Positions 1 to 7,031 of a DNA stretch of 9,112 nucleotides are shown here, in pieces (position 1 is the stretch's first letter; each line of letters begins with the position of its first letter). The notes under the pieces were generated by a model that was not told where the DNA came from, searched no databases, and saw only the letters and a list, made by a program, of their open reading frames with translations. A program made the position numbers and the translations under genes. Source of the DNA: Clostridium sp. SCN 57-10. Its GTDB lineage: Bacteria > Bacillota > Clostridia > Oscillospirales > Butyricicoccaceae. Location: assembly GCA_001725215.1 (NCBI GenBank), contig MEFT01000042.1:1-9112 (forward strand), in the 5' to 3' direction.

Positions 1-882
1 CGCGGCTTTGAGCACGCGGACGCGCTAGTGTTCGTCGGCGCGGCGGGCATCGCGGTGCGCGCCGTCGCGCCGCATGTGCAGTCCAAGACAGGCGACCCTG
101 CCGTGCTTGTGCTCGACGAGGGCGGGCGGTTTGTCGTGCCCATCCTTTCGGGGCACATCGGCGGCGGAAACCGCCTCGCGCGGCGCGTTGCGGCGCATCT
201 CGGCGCGCAGCCCGTGCTGACGACGGCGACCGACGTGCGCGGCGTGTTCGCCGTTGACGACTGGGCCGTTTCGCAGGAGCTTTCCATTGCGAATCCTGCG
301 TGCATCAAGCCGGTTTCGGCGCGTCTGCTGCGCGGTGAAATGGTTCACATTAAGTCTGATGTACCGCTGCACGGCGCGCCGCCCCACGGCGTGGCGCTTA
401 CGCAGGCGGACGGTTACGACATTTTGATTTCGCACGGCGCGTCGTGCCGCGCGGGCGCGCTGCACCTCGTGCCGCGCTGCCTCGCGCTTGGCGTAGGGTG
501 CCGAAAAGGGGTTTCAGTCGAGACGGTCGAGGCCGTGCTTGCGGAATTTCTTGCGCGGCACGATATTTCGCCGCTTGCGCTGTGCGGTGTGTACTCCATC
601 GCGCTCAAGGCGCGGGAGGAGGCGCTTCTGCGCCTGTGCACGCGGCTTAAGCTGCCGTTTGAAACCTATTCCGCGCAGCAGCTGAGCGCGCTGCCGGGCG
701 AATTTACCGCGTCTGACTTTGTACGCGGCGCGACGGGCGTTGATAACGTGTGCGAGCGCAGCGCGGTGCTCGGCAGCGGCGGGGGCGCGCTTGTCGCGCG
801 AAAATATGCGAAAGACGGCGTAACCATGGCGCTTGCGATGCGCGTCGTTTTTTATGATTTGGGAGGGAACCTCGATGGGTAA
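1..882 (+). CDS. cbiG: Cobalt-precorrin-5A hydrolase CbiG (5'-truncated by window edge)
   Basis: CbiG opens the delta-lactone of cobalt-precorrin-5A and releases the C20/C2 fragment as acetaldehyde, giving cobalt-precorrin-5B. It is a cytosolic enzyme typical of the anaerobic B12 route. The reading frame is open from base 1 with no start in view, so the N-terminus is missing; 293 codons are visible, and I estimate 50-60 are absent. The N-terminal/central region shows FVGAAGIAVRAVAP (bases 31-72) and LSGHIGGGN (145-171), both CbiG hallmarks. The C-terminal CobE/CbiG domain begins near LGVGCRKG (487-510) and runs to about base 830. The frame then continues for a short unconserved tail (ending LGGNLDG) that overlaps the start of cobJ by 8 bases, probably because the stop codon has drifted into the next gene. 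The first in-frame GTG, at base 28, lies inside conserved sequence and should not be taken as the true start. Identification is firm; the start is unknown. Confidence 0.95.
   Translation, partial: RGFEHADALVFVGAAGIAVRAVAPHVQSKTGDPAVLVLDEGGRFVVPILSGHIGGGNRLARRVAAHLGAQPVLTTATDVRGVFAVDDWAVSQELSIANPACIKPVSARLLRGEMVHIKSDVPLHGAPPHGVALTQADGYDILISHGASCRAGALHLVPRCLALGVGCRKGVSVETVEAVLAEFLARHDISPLALCGVYSIALKAREEALLRLCTRLKLPFETYSAQQLSALPGEFTASDFVRGATGVDNVCERSAVLGSGGGALVARKYAKDGVTMALAMRVVFYDLGGNLDG
861..867 (+). promoter_or_regulatory. Ribosome-binding site of cobJ
   Basis: GGGAGGG lies 7 bases before the ATG at 875, inside the 3' end of cbiG. It favours the ATG at 875 over an in-frame upstream ATG at 833, which would add 14 residues with no family counterpart before the conserved GKLYVVGLGPG start. 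Confidence 0.8.
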
Positions 883-1609
883 GCTTTATGTGGTCGGCCT
901 CGGGCCGGGAGAGGCGCAGGGCATGACCTATGCCGCGCGCGCCGCGCTCGAGCACGCCGACCTGATTTGTGGCTACGGTGTTTATACCGAGCTGGTCGCG
1001 CCGCTTTACCCCGATAAGCCGGTGCTCACAACGCCGATGACGCGCGAGATTGAGCGCTGCCACGCCGCGCTGCGCGAGGCGGCGACGGGCAAAACGGTGG
1101 CGATGGTATGCAGCGGAGACGCGGGCATCTATGGTATGGCGGGACTGATTTACGAGCTTTCGGACGGCTATGCCGCCGTCGACATCGAGGTAGTGTGCGG
1201 TGTCACGGCCGCCCTTTCGGGTGCGGCGGTGCTTGGCGCGCCGCTGTCGCACGATTTCGCCGTCATTTCCCTGTCCGACCTGCTCACCCCGTGGGAACTG
1301 ATTGAAAAGCGCCTGCTTTACGCGGCGCAGGGCGATTTCTGCGTCGCGCTTTACAATCCGGCGAGCAAAAAGCGCGCCGACTATCTGCAAAAAGCGTGCG
1401 ACATTCTGCTGCGCGCCAAGCCGCCCGAAACGGTGTGCGGCTGGGTGCGCAACATCGGTCGCGAGGGGCAGCAGAGCGAGCTGCTCACGCTTGCGCAGCT
1501 GCGGGACGCGCAGCTCGATATGTTTTGCACCGTGTTCATCGGCAACGCCGGCACGCGGTGCGTCCACGGAAAAATGGTAACGCCGAGAGGATATGAGAAC
1601 AAGCGATGA
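875..1609 (+). CDS. cobJ: (Cobalt-)precorrin-3B C17-methyltransferase, CobJ/CbiH
   Basis: This SAM-dependent enzyme methylates C17 and contracts the macrocycle, turning cobalt-factor III (cobalt-precorrin-3) into cobalt-precorrin-4, the ring-contraction step of the anaerobic pathway. The 244-residue product has the tetrapyrrole methylase fold: GLGPG at residues 8-12, SGDAGIYGMAG at 80-90, and the CobJ/CbiH signature SLSDLLTPWE at 132-141, followed by LYNPASKKR. The length matches a minimal single-domain CbiH, with no extra C-terminal domain like that found in some larger CbiH proteins. Residue 108 is Cys in CGVTA where the family usually has Pro (PGVTA). The start is supported by the ribosome-binding site at 861-867 and by alignment of the first residues. 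It overlaps cbiG by 8 bases and cobK by 4 (ATGA), so translation is probably coupled. With cbiG next door, cobalt-precorrin-3 is the likely substrate rather than the aerobic precorrin-3B. Confidence 0.95.
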   Translation: MGKLYVVGLGPGEAQGMTYAARAALEHADLICGYGVYTELVAPLYPDKPVLTTPMTREIERCHAALREAATGKTVAMVCSGDAGIYGMAGLIYELSDGYAAVDIEVVCGVTAALSGAAVLGAPLSHDFAVISLSDLLTPWELIEKRLLYAAQGDFCVALYNPASKKRADYLQKACDILLRAKPPETVCGWVRNIGREGQQSELLTLAQLRDAQLDMFCTVFIGNAGTRCVHGKMVTPRGYENKR

Positions 1610-2349
1610 AGCTGTTGATCTTTGCGGGCACGACCGAGGGGCGCAGGCTGTGCGAACGCGCGCTTGCGCGCGGGTGCCGTGTGACGGCGGCGGTCGCCAC
1701 CGAATACGGCGGCGCGCTGCTGCCCCATGACGCACGCCTCACCGTACATACGGGGCGCATGGATGCGCGCGCCATGGCGGAGCACCTGCGCGGCGCGTGC
1801 TACGACGCCGTGGTCGACGCGACGCACCCCTACGCCGTGGAGGTGAGCCGCAATCTGCGTGCCGCCTGCGCCGAAACGGGCGCGCGCTATGTCAGGCTGC
1901 TGCGCGCCGAAAGCCGCGCGGAGGGTTGCGTTTATCTGCCGTCGCTCGCCGAGGCGTGCGCGGCGGCAGATGATACGGAGGGCGCCGTTCTGGCGGCGAC
2001 GGGCAGCAAGGAAATCGCGGCGTATACCGCGATACGCGGCTGGCGCGAGCGCGTTTACGCCCGCGTGCTGCCGACGGAGGAATCGCTGGCGCTGTGCGCC
2101 GCGGCGGGGCTTGACGCGCGTCATATCCTTGCGGGCAAGGGGCCGTTTTCCTATGAGGAAAACGCGCGCGTCATGCGGCAATATGAGATCAGGCTGATGA
2201 TAACCAAAGACGGCGGGGCGGAGGGCGGCTTTCTTGACAAGGTACGCGCCGCGCACGACTGCGGCGCCGCCGTATTCGTCGTCGCCCGCCCGTCCGAGAC
2301 GGGATATTCCTACGACGAAGTGGCGCGTATGGTGGAGGAGGGGTTTTGA
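1606..2349 (+). CDS. cobK: (Cobalt-)precorrin-6A reductase, CobK/CbiJ
   Basis: This pyridine-nucleotide-dependent reductase reduces one double bond of the corrin ring, (cobalt-)precorrin-6A to 6B; in this anaerobic context the CbiJ activity on the cobalt form is expected. The 247-residue length is normal for the family. Visible family motifs are the nucleotide-binding start FAGTTEGR (residues 6-13), DATHPYA (71-77), an AATGSKE segment near the middle, and TKDGG (from residue 200), the counterpart of the usual TKDSG. The ATG sits in an ATGA overlap with the cobJ stop. The only purine-rich site upstream, GAGAGG at 1585-1590, is 15 bases away, so initiation probably relies on ribosomes terminating on cobJ. 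The stop overlaps the cbiET start by one base (TGATG). Confidence 0.94.
   Translation: MKLLIFAGTTEGRRLCERALARGCRVTAAVATEYGGALLPHDARLTVHTGRMDARAMAEHLRGACYDAVVDATHPYAVEVSRNLRAACAETGARYVRLLRAESRAEGCVYLPSLAEACAAADDTEGAVLAATGSKEIAAYTAIRGWRERVYARVLPTEESLALCAAAGLDARHILAGKGPFSYEENARVMRQYEIRLMITKDGGAEGGFLDKVRAAHDCGAAVFVVARPSETGYSYDEVARMVEEGF
2334..2343 (+). promoter_or_regulatory. Strong ribosome-binding site of cbiET
   Basis: GGAGGAGGGG ends 5 bases before the ATG at 2349 and is the strongest Shine-Dalgarno match in the window. It supports that ATG over the adjacent in-frame TTG at 2346, which would only add one residue. Confidence 0.8.
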
Positions 2350-3557
2350 TGGACATCGCAATCGTCGGCATCGGCATGGGTAATGCGGATACACTGACGC
2401 TCGGCGCGCGGCGCGCGCTTGAGGAAGCGCAGCTCGTCGTCGGCGCGCAGCGCATGCTGGACGGGCTGCCGGACGGCGTGACGCGCAACCGCCGCGCGGC
2501 CATCGCGCCCGAAGACATCTGCGCCGCGCTGCGCGCGCAGGAGGGGCTTGCGCGCGCCTGCGTCGTCATGAGCGGCGACGTCGGCTTTTACAGCGGCGCG
2601 AAAAAGCTGCTGCCGCTGCTTTCCGGGCATCGGGTCGATTGTTTGTGCGGCGTGACGACCGTGCAGTATCTTGCGGCAAAGCTGTGCCGCCCGTGGCAGG
2701 ACGCGCGCCTTGTCAGCGCGCACGGCGTTGCGTGCAATGTGGTGGGAAGCGTGCTTTCGTCGCGCGAGACCTTCTTTCTCACAGGCGGCGGCGTCACGCC
2801 GCGCACCATCGCCGAGGCGCTGACGCAGGCGGGACTGGGAGACGCCGAGGTCACCGTCGGCGAAAATCTGTCTTATCCACAGGAGCGCATCGTCACAGAC
2901 CGCGCAGACGCGCTGTGCGGGCGCGATTTCGCGCCGCTTTCCGCCGTGTGGGTCGTGAATGACGCGCCGCGCCGCGCGCTTATGTCGGGTGGTCTGCCCG
3001 ACGACGCGTTTGTGCGCGGCGACGTGCCGATGACCAAGCAGGAGGTGCGCGCCGCCGCCATCGCGCGGCTTGCGCCGCGAAAAGCCGATGTGATTTACGA
3101 CGTCGGCGCGGGCACCGGCTCGGTCGGGCTTGAGCTTGCGCTGCTGTCGCCCATGGCGCGCGTCTACGCCGTCGAGTGCAGCCCCGAGGCGTGTGCGCTT
3201 GTGCGCGAAAACCGCGAGCGGCTCGGCGCGTATAACCTGACGCTTATCGAAGGGCGCGCGCCGCAGGCGCTTGCGGGTCTGCCCGCGCCCGACTGTGTGT
3301 TCATCGGCGGCAGCCGCGGCAATCTGCGCGCCATCCTCGCGGCGCTGCGCGAGCAAAACGCGCGCGTGCGCGTCGTGATGAGCGCCATCGCGCTTGAAAC
3401 ATTGTCTGAAGCGCTTTCGGCGCTGCGCGAGCAAGGCTTTGGAGAAGTTGCCGTCACGCAGATCGCCGTCAGTCGCGCCAGAGCGGCGGGGGCGTATCAC
3501 ATGATGACGGGGCAAAACCCCGTGTTTCTACTGTCCGCGGAAGGGGTGGACGCATGA
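2349..3557 (+). CDS. cbiET: Fused cobalt-precorrin-7 C5-methyltransferase / cobalt-precorrin-6B C15-methyltransferase (decarboxylating), CbiET
   Basis: A 402-residue fusion of two methyltransferases, arranged like aerobic CobL. The N-terminal CbiE part (about residues 1-200, tetrapyrrole methylase fold) starts with GIGMGN and has SGDVGFYSGAKKLLPLL from residue 75 and GENLSYPQERI near its end; it methylates C5. The C-terminal CbiT part (about 215-402, Rossmann class I methyltransferase) has MTKQEVRA from residue 228, the SAM-binding loop DVGAGTGSVG at 251-260, the acidic AVECS strand end, and FIGGSRGN. It methylates C15 and decarboxylates the C12 acetate. Together they take cobalt-precorrin-6B to cobalt-precorrin-8. 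Residue 100 is Cys in CGVTT, where CbiE usually has Pro (PGIS/VT). The gene overlaps cobK by one base and cbiA by four (ATGA). Fusion of CbiE and CbiT is well known, so the only open question is whether both domains are active; both keep their motifs. Confidence 0.95.
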   Translation: MDIAIVGIGMGNADTLTLGARRALEEAQLVVGAQRMLDGLPDGVTRNRRAAIAPEDICAALRAQEGLARACVVMSGDVGFYSGAKKLLPLLSGHRVDCLCGVTTVQYLAAKLCRPWQDARLVSAHGVACNVVGSVLSSRETFFLTGGGVTPRTIAEALTQAGLGDAEVTVGENLSYPQERIVTDRADALCGRDFAPLSAVWVVNDAPRRALMSGGLPDDAFVRGDVPMTKQEVRAAAIARLAPRKADVIYDVGAGTGSVGLELALLSPMARVYAVECSPEACALVRENRERLGAYNLTLIEGRAPQALAGLPAPDCVFIGGSRGNLRAILAALREQNARVRVVMSAIALETLSEALSALREQGFGEVAVTQIAVSRARAAGAYHMMTGQNPVFLLSAEGVDA

Positions 3558-4936
3558 GCACACCGCGCCTGATGCTTGCGGCGACGCACAGCGGCGCGGG
3601 CAAAACGACGCTGACGTGCGGCCTGCTGCAGGCGCTCGTCTCGCGCGGTCTGCGCCCCGCCGCGTTTAAGTGCGGACCCGATTACATCGACCCGATGTTT
3701 CACCGCGAGGTGATGGGCGTTTCATCGGGCAATCTTGACTTGTTTTTCACGCCGCGCGGCACGGTGCGTGCCCTGCTCACAGACGGCGCGCGCGGGTGCG
3801 ACGTCGCCGTCGTCGAGGGCGTGATGGGGTATTACGACGGCCTCGGCGGCACGACCGATACGGCGTCCGCCTATGACCTCGCGTGCGCGACCGACACGCC
3901 CGTCGTGCTCGTCGTCGACGCAAAGGGCGCGTCGCTCTCGGTATGCGCGCTCATTCGCGGCTTTCTGGCGTTTCGCGAAAATAGCCGCATTGCGGCGGTG
4001 CTGCTCAATCGCTGCACCGCGATGCAGTATCAGCTGCTCAAGTCGCTGATTGAGCGCGAGTGCGGCGTGCCGGTGCTTGGCTATGTGCCGCACGACGTGC
4101 GGTTTGCGCTTGAGTCGCGCCACCTCGGGCTCGTAACGGCGGCGGAGGTTGCGGGCTTGCGCGAAAAGCTGGCCGCCATGGCGCGGCAGCTGATGCAGAC
4201 GGTGGACATCGACGCGCTGCTTGCGCTTGCGCGCACCGCGCCGCCCATCGAAGACGCGCTGCCGCCAGTTACGCGCGCAACCGATTGCGTGCCGGTCATC
4301 GCCGTTGCGCGTGACCGCGCCTTCTGCTTTTACTACCGCGAAAATTTGGAGTTGCTTGCGCGGCTCGGCGCGCGGCTCGTTTCGTTTTCGCCCATGGAGG
4401 ACGAGGCGCTGCCCGAGGGGGCGTGCGCGCTTTACCTCGGCGGCGGCTACCCCGAGCTGCATGCCGAAGCGCTTTCGGGCAATGCCGCCATGCTGTGCGC
4501 CCTTCGGCGCGCGCATCGCGAGGGCATGCCCATATTTGCCGAGTGCGGCGGGTTTTTGTATCTGCACGACGGACTGACCGACGAGCAGGGCAGGCGGTGG
4601 TCGCTTGCGGGCGTCATCCCCGCCGAATGCCGCTTTTCGGGCAGGCTGCGCCGCTTCGGGTACGCGGAGCTGACGGCGCGGCGTGACGGCCTGCTCGCGC
4701 CGGAGGGCGCGCGCATCGGCGCGCATGAATTCCATTATTTCGAGTCGGACGCCTGCGGCGATACTTTTGACGCCGTCAAGCCGGTGCGCGGCACGCGGTG
4801 GGCGTGCGTCCACGCGGACGAGAGTCTGCACGCGGGCTTTCCGCATTTATATTTTTACGGCAACCCCGCGTTTGCGGAGCGCTTCGTCACAGCCGCCGCG
4901 CAATACGGCGCAACAGGGAAAGGGGCAAACGGGTGA
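3554..4936 (+). CDS. cbiA: Cobyrinate a,c-diamide synthase CbiA
   Basis: This ATP- and glutamine-dependent amidotransferase converts the a and c acetate side chains of cobyrinate to amides, giving cob(II)yrinate a,c-diamide, the last corrin-ring step in this window. The 460-residue length is typical. The N-terminal dethiobiotin-synthetase-like domain shows the P-loop THSGAGKTTL (residues 11-20, K17) and KCGPDYIDP (39-47). The C-terminal class I glutamine amidotransferase domain shows GGGYPE (296-301), the nucleophile Cys331 in AECGGF, HEFHYFE from residue 391, and His431 in FPHLYFYGN, consistent with the catalytic His. Nothing essential appears missing. The ATG overlaps the cbiET stop (ATGA), with a purine-rich AAGGGGTGGA at 3541-3550 as ribosome-binding site. 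The aerobic homologue CobB acts on hydrogenobyrinate; CbiG in the same operon makes cobyrinate the likely substrate here. Confidence 0.96.
   Translation: MSTPRLMLAATHSGAGKTTLTCGLLQALVSRGLRPAAFKCGPDYIDPMFHREVMGVSSGNLDLFFTPRGTVRALLTDGARGCDVAVVEGVMGYYDGLGGTTDTASAYDLACATDTPVVLVVDAKGASLSVCALIRGFLAFRENSRIAAVLLNRCTAMQYQLLKSLIERECGVPVLGYVPHDVRFALESRHLGLVTAAEVAGLREKLAAMARQLMQTVDIDALLALARTAPPIEDALPPVTRATDCVPVIAVARDRAFCFYYRENLELLARLGARLVSFSPMEDEALPEGACALYLGGGYPELHAEALSGNAAMLCALRRAHREGMPIFAECGGFLYLHDGLTDEQGRRWSLAGVIPAECRFSGRLRRFGYAELTARRDGLLAPEGARIGAHEFHYFESDACGDTFDAVKPVRGTRWACVHADESLHAGFPHLYFYGNPAFAERFVTAAAQYGATGKGANG
4919..4925 (+). promoter_or_regulatory. Ribosome-binding site of cbiC
   Basis: AAAGGGG ends 7 bases before the GTG at 4933. 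Together with the GTGA overlap with the cbiA stop it argues for a GTG start at 4933; farther-upstream starts in the same frame would add residues unlike the family. Confidence 0.7.
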
Positions 4937-5574
4937 ACATCAAACTGCAAAACGTGCTTCCGCACGAAATCGAAAAGCGGAGCTTTGAAATGATAACGGC
5001 GGAACTGGGCGGCAAAGCGCTTGCGCCCGAACGGGAAGCGGTCGTCAAGCGCGTGATTCACACGACGGCTGATTTTGACTATGCCGACAATCTGGCCTTT
5101 TCACCCGACGCCGTGCACCATGCGCTCGACGCGCTGCGTGGCGGCGCGACCATCGTCACCGACACCGCGATGGCGCGCGCGGGCATCAACAAAGCGGCGG
5201 CGGAGCGGCTCGGCTGCTCGGTCGTATGCTACATCGGCGATGAGGATGTGGCGCGCGAGGCCGTGCGGCGCGGTACGACGCGCGCACAGGCGGCGGTTGA
5301 AAAGGCCGCCGCGCTGGGCGACCATGTGATTTTCGCCGTCGGCAACGCGCCGACGGCGCTTGTGCGGCTTTACGAGCTGATATGCGACGGCGCACTTCGC
5401 CCGCGCCTTGTCATCGGCGTGCCCGTCGGCTTCGTCAACGTGGTGGAAAGCAAGAATTTGATGCTGTCAACCGATGTACCGCACATCGTGGCGCGAGGAC
5501 GCAAGGGGGGCAGCAACGTGGCCGCCGCCATATGCAACGCACTGCTCTATCAGGCGACGGGGCGCGTACTGTGA
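4933..5574 (+). CDS. cbiC: Cobalt-precorrin-8 methylmutase CbiC (CobH family)
   Basis: CbiC moves the C11 methyl group to C12 of cobalt-precorrin-8, producing cobyrinate. It needs no cofactor. The 213-residue product is of usual family length. With the GTG at 4933 as start, the N-terminus reads NIKLQNVLPHEIE, and the conserved VIHTTADFDYA motif puts the histidine at residue 43, the same number as the catalytic His43 of CobH. The C-terminus has the family signature RGRKGGSNVAAAICNALL. It is the only gene here with a non-ATG start, in a 4-base GTGA overlap with cbiA. Its TGA stop shares one base with the ATG chosen for the next gene. The gene lies after cbiA although it acts before it, so order does not follow the pathway. 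Confidence 0.95.
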   Translation: MNIKLQNVLPHEIEKRSFEMITAELGGKALAPEREAVVKRVIHTTADFDYADNLAFSPDAVHHALDALRGGATIVTDTAMARAGINKAAAERLGCSVVCYIGDEDVAREAVRRGTTRAQAAVEKAAALGDHVIFAVGNAPTALVRLYELICDGALRPRLVIGVPVGFVNVVESKNLMLSTDVPHIVARGRKGGSNVAAAICNALLYQATGRVL

Positions 5575-7031
5575 TGGCGATGAACATTGTCATGTCGGGC
5601 GTCGACCACGCGTGCGCCGACATCGCGCGGCGCGAGCGCTTCGCGCTGACGGCGGAGCAGGCGGAGGCAGCGCTTGCATGTGCGAAGCAGACGGCGGGCG
5701 TGCGCGGCGCCGTCGTGCTGGCGACGTGCAACCGCACGGAGGTTTACGTGTCGGTTGAAGACGGCGCGGACATTGCACCCTTTTCGCTGCTGCCGCACGT
5801 TGCGTCGCGCGAGTGGGAGGGCTGTGCCGTGCTGTGCGGCGAGCAGGCATTTTCCCATCTGGCGCAAACGGCGTGCGGATTGAACTCGCGCATTTTCGCG
5901 GAGGATCAGATTTTAACGCAGGTGAAAAACGCGCTGCGGCAGGCGCGCGCGGCGCAGGCCGCCGACGGCGCGCTTGAGGTATTTTTTCGCGAGGCGATTG
6001 CCGCCGCGAAGCGCGTGAAAACCGAGCTGCGCTTTTCGCATGGCGACGCGTCCGCCGCGACGGCGGCGCGCGACCTGCTGCTGGCAAACAGCGAAGCGCG
6101 CCGCATGCTCGTCATCGGAAACGGCGAGATGGGGCGCGCGTGCGCCGACGAATGCGCCCGCGCGGGTCTTGCGGTGACGATGACGCAGCGCCGCTTCCGG
6201 CATGGCGAGGTCGCCGTGCCGCACGGCGTATCGATCATCGACTACGCGGCGCGCTACGAGCGCTTGGGGGAGTTTGACGCCGTGGTCAGCGCGACGGCAA
6301 GCCCGCATTATACGCTTACGGCGGAGCAGCTTGCAGGACGGGCGGACATTCCGCGCCTTTATCTCGACCTCGCCGTGCCGCGCGACATCGAGCCGGCAGT
6401 GGCGCTTCTGCCCGGTGTGCGCGTGTGGAACATCGATGAAATCGCGGACAGCACCGACCCGCGCGCGTCACACAGCGACGAGCTTGCACAGGCGGAGGAG
6501 CTGATTGCGATGGGCTGGCGGCGCGTGCGCGCGTGGGAGCAAAAGCGTGAAAGCCGTGAAGACGCTGCGCGGCGCACGCATTTTCCGCTCTTTGTCGCGT
6601 GCGGGGGCAAGACGGCACTCGTCGTCGGCGGCGGCAAGGTGGCGTCGCGCAGGGTGCAGTCGCTCTGCTTGTTTGATTTTGATATAAAGGTCATTTCGCC
6701 AGAGGTGACGGACGAGCTTGCCGCGCTTGCCGAAAGCGGAAAAATCAACCTTGCGCGCCGTTCGTTTGAAGACGGCGACATAGACGGCGCGTTTCTCGCG
6801 GTCGCCGCGACGGACGACCGTGCCGTCAATCGCCGTATCGCCGCGCTGGCGCGTCATCGCGGCGTATTCGCCAGTATCGCAGACCGCGCGGAGGAATGCT
6901 CGTTTTATTTCCCCGCCATTGCTGCGCAGGGCGAGATTACAGCGGGCGTTTGCGGCGACGGAGCTTCGCATCACAAGGTGGCGCAGGCGGCAAAAAGCAT
7001 CAGGGAGGCGCTTTGGAATGAATTGCATTAG
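5574..7031 (+). CDS. hemA: Fusion: glutamyl-tRNA reductase HemA + precorrin-2 dehydrogenase (Met8/SirC-like) domain
   Basis: A 485-residue two-part enzyme. Residues 1-about 325 are glutamyl-tRNA reductase (NADPH-dependent Glu-tRNA to glutamate-1-semialdehyde): ATCNRTEVY with nucleophile Cys52, His95, GLNS at 102-105 followed by EDQILTQVK, the NADPH loop GNGEMG (182-187), then VVSATASPHYTL and DLAVPRDIEP. A helix-forming stretch (about 299-325, W321) resembles the start of the spinal helix, but the roughly 100-residue C-terminal dimerisation domain is absent. From about residue 336 (HFPLF) a Met8/CysG-N-like NAD domain follows: VVGGGKVASRR (loop Gly352-Ala357), AVAATDD, and ADRAEECSFYFPA. Asp437 aligns with the CysG catalytic Asp104. 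It oxidises precorrin-2 to sirohydrochlorin; a chelatase role is possible but unproven. Only 48 residues follow Asp437, fewer than in CysG or Met8p. The start is uncertain: ATG 5574 (one-base overlap with cbiC), GTG 5571, or ATG 5580, which would give Cys50 as in E. coli. The only Shine-Dalgarno candidate is weak (GGGG, 5559-5562). Confidence 0.9.
   Translation: MAMNIVMSGVDHACADIARRERFALTAEQAEAALACAKQTAGVRGAVVLATCNRTEVYVSVEDGADIAPFSLLPHVASREWEGCAVLCGEQAFSHLAQTACGLNSRIFAEDQILTQVKNALRQARAAQAADGALEVFFREAIAAAKRVKTELRFSHGDASAATAARDLLLANSEARRMLVIGNGEMGRACADECARAGLAVTMTQRRFRHGEVAVPHGVSIIDYAARYERLGEFDAVVSATASPHYTLTAEQLAGRADIPRLYLDLAVPRDIEPAVALLPGVRVWNIDEIADSTDPRASHSDELAQAEELIAMGWRRVRAWEQKRESREDAARRTHFPLFVACGGKTALVVGGGKVASRRVQSLCLFDFDIKVISPEVTDELAALAESGKINLARRSFEDGDIDGAFLAVAATDDRAVNRRIAALARHRGVFASIADRAEECSFYFPAIAAQGEITAGVCGDGASHHKVAQAAKSIREALWNELH
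7002..7008 (+). promoter_or_regulatory. Ribosome-binding site of hemC
   Basis: AGGGAGG lies 9 bases before the ATG at 7018, within the last codons of the hemA-met8 fusion. It selects this ATG, which also fits the family N-terminus (IRLGSRESRLA). Confidence 0.8.

Noticed and set aside
848..856. Run of six T followed by ATG near the 3' end of cbiG, considered as a slippery frameshift site
   Set aside because: CbiG is already complete by this point and cobJ has its own strong ribosome-binding site; no need for frameshifting and no obvious downstream stem.
704..1735. 343-codon open frame on the minus strand across cbiG, cobJ and cobK
   Set aside because: Spans three well-identified overlapping genes and has shadow-type composition.
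1381..2394. 337-codon open frame on the minus strand opposite cobK
   Set aside because: Same reasoning: GC-driven absence of stops, no domain motif, and a firm gene on the other strand.
2310..3515. 401-codon open frame on the minus strand opposite cbiET
   Set aside because: Arg/His/Ala-rich shadow of a GC-rich gene; the plus strand has an unambiguous CbiE-CbiT protein across the same bases.
3722..4846. 374-codon open frame on the minus strand opposite cbiA
   Set aside because: Low-complexity Arg/Ala-rich product with no recognisable motif; fully covered by cbiA with intact P-loop and amidotransferase motifs.
4798..4932. Upstream in-frame extension of the cbiC frame into cbiA
   Set aside because: Overlaps the catalytic His431 region of cbiA and has no CbiC-like sequence; GTG 4933 with a good ribosome-binding site fits the family N-terminus and His43 numbering.
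5382..5573. Upstream in-frame extension of the hemA frame into cbiC
   Set aside because: The extension is Arg-rich with no family match and lies in the conserved end of cbiC; GluTR homology begins at MNIVMSGVDH.
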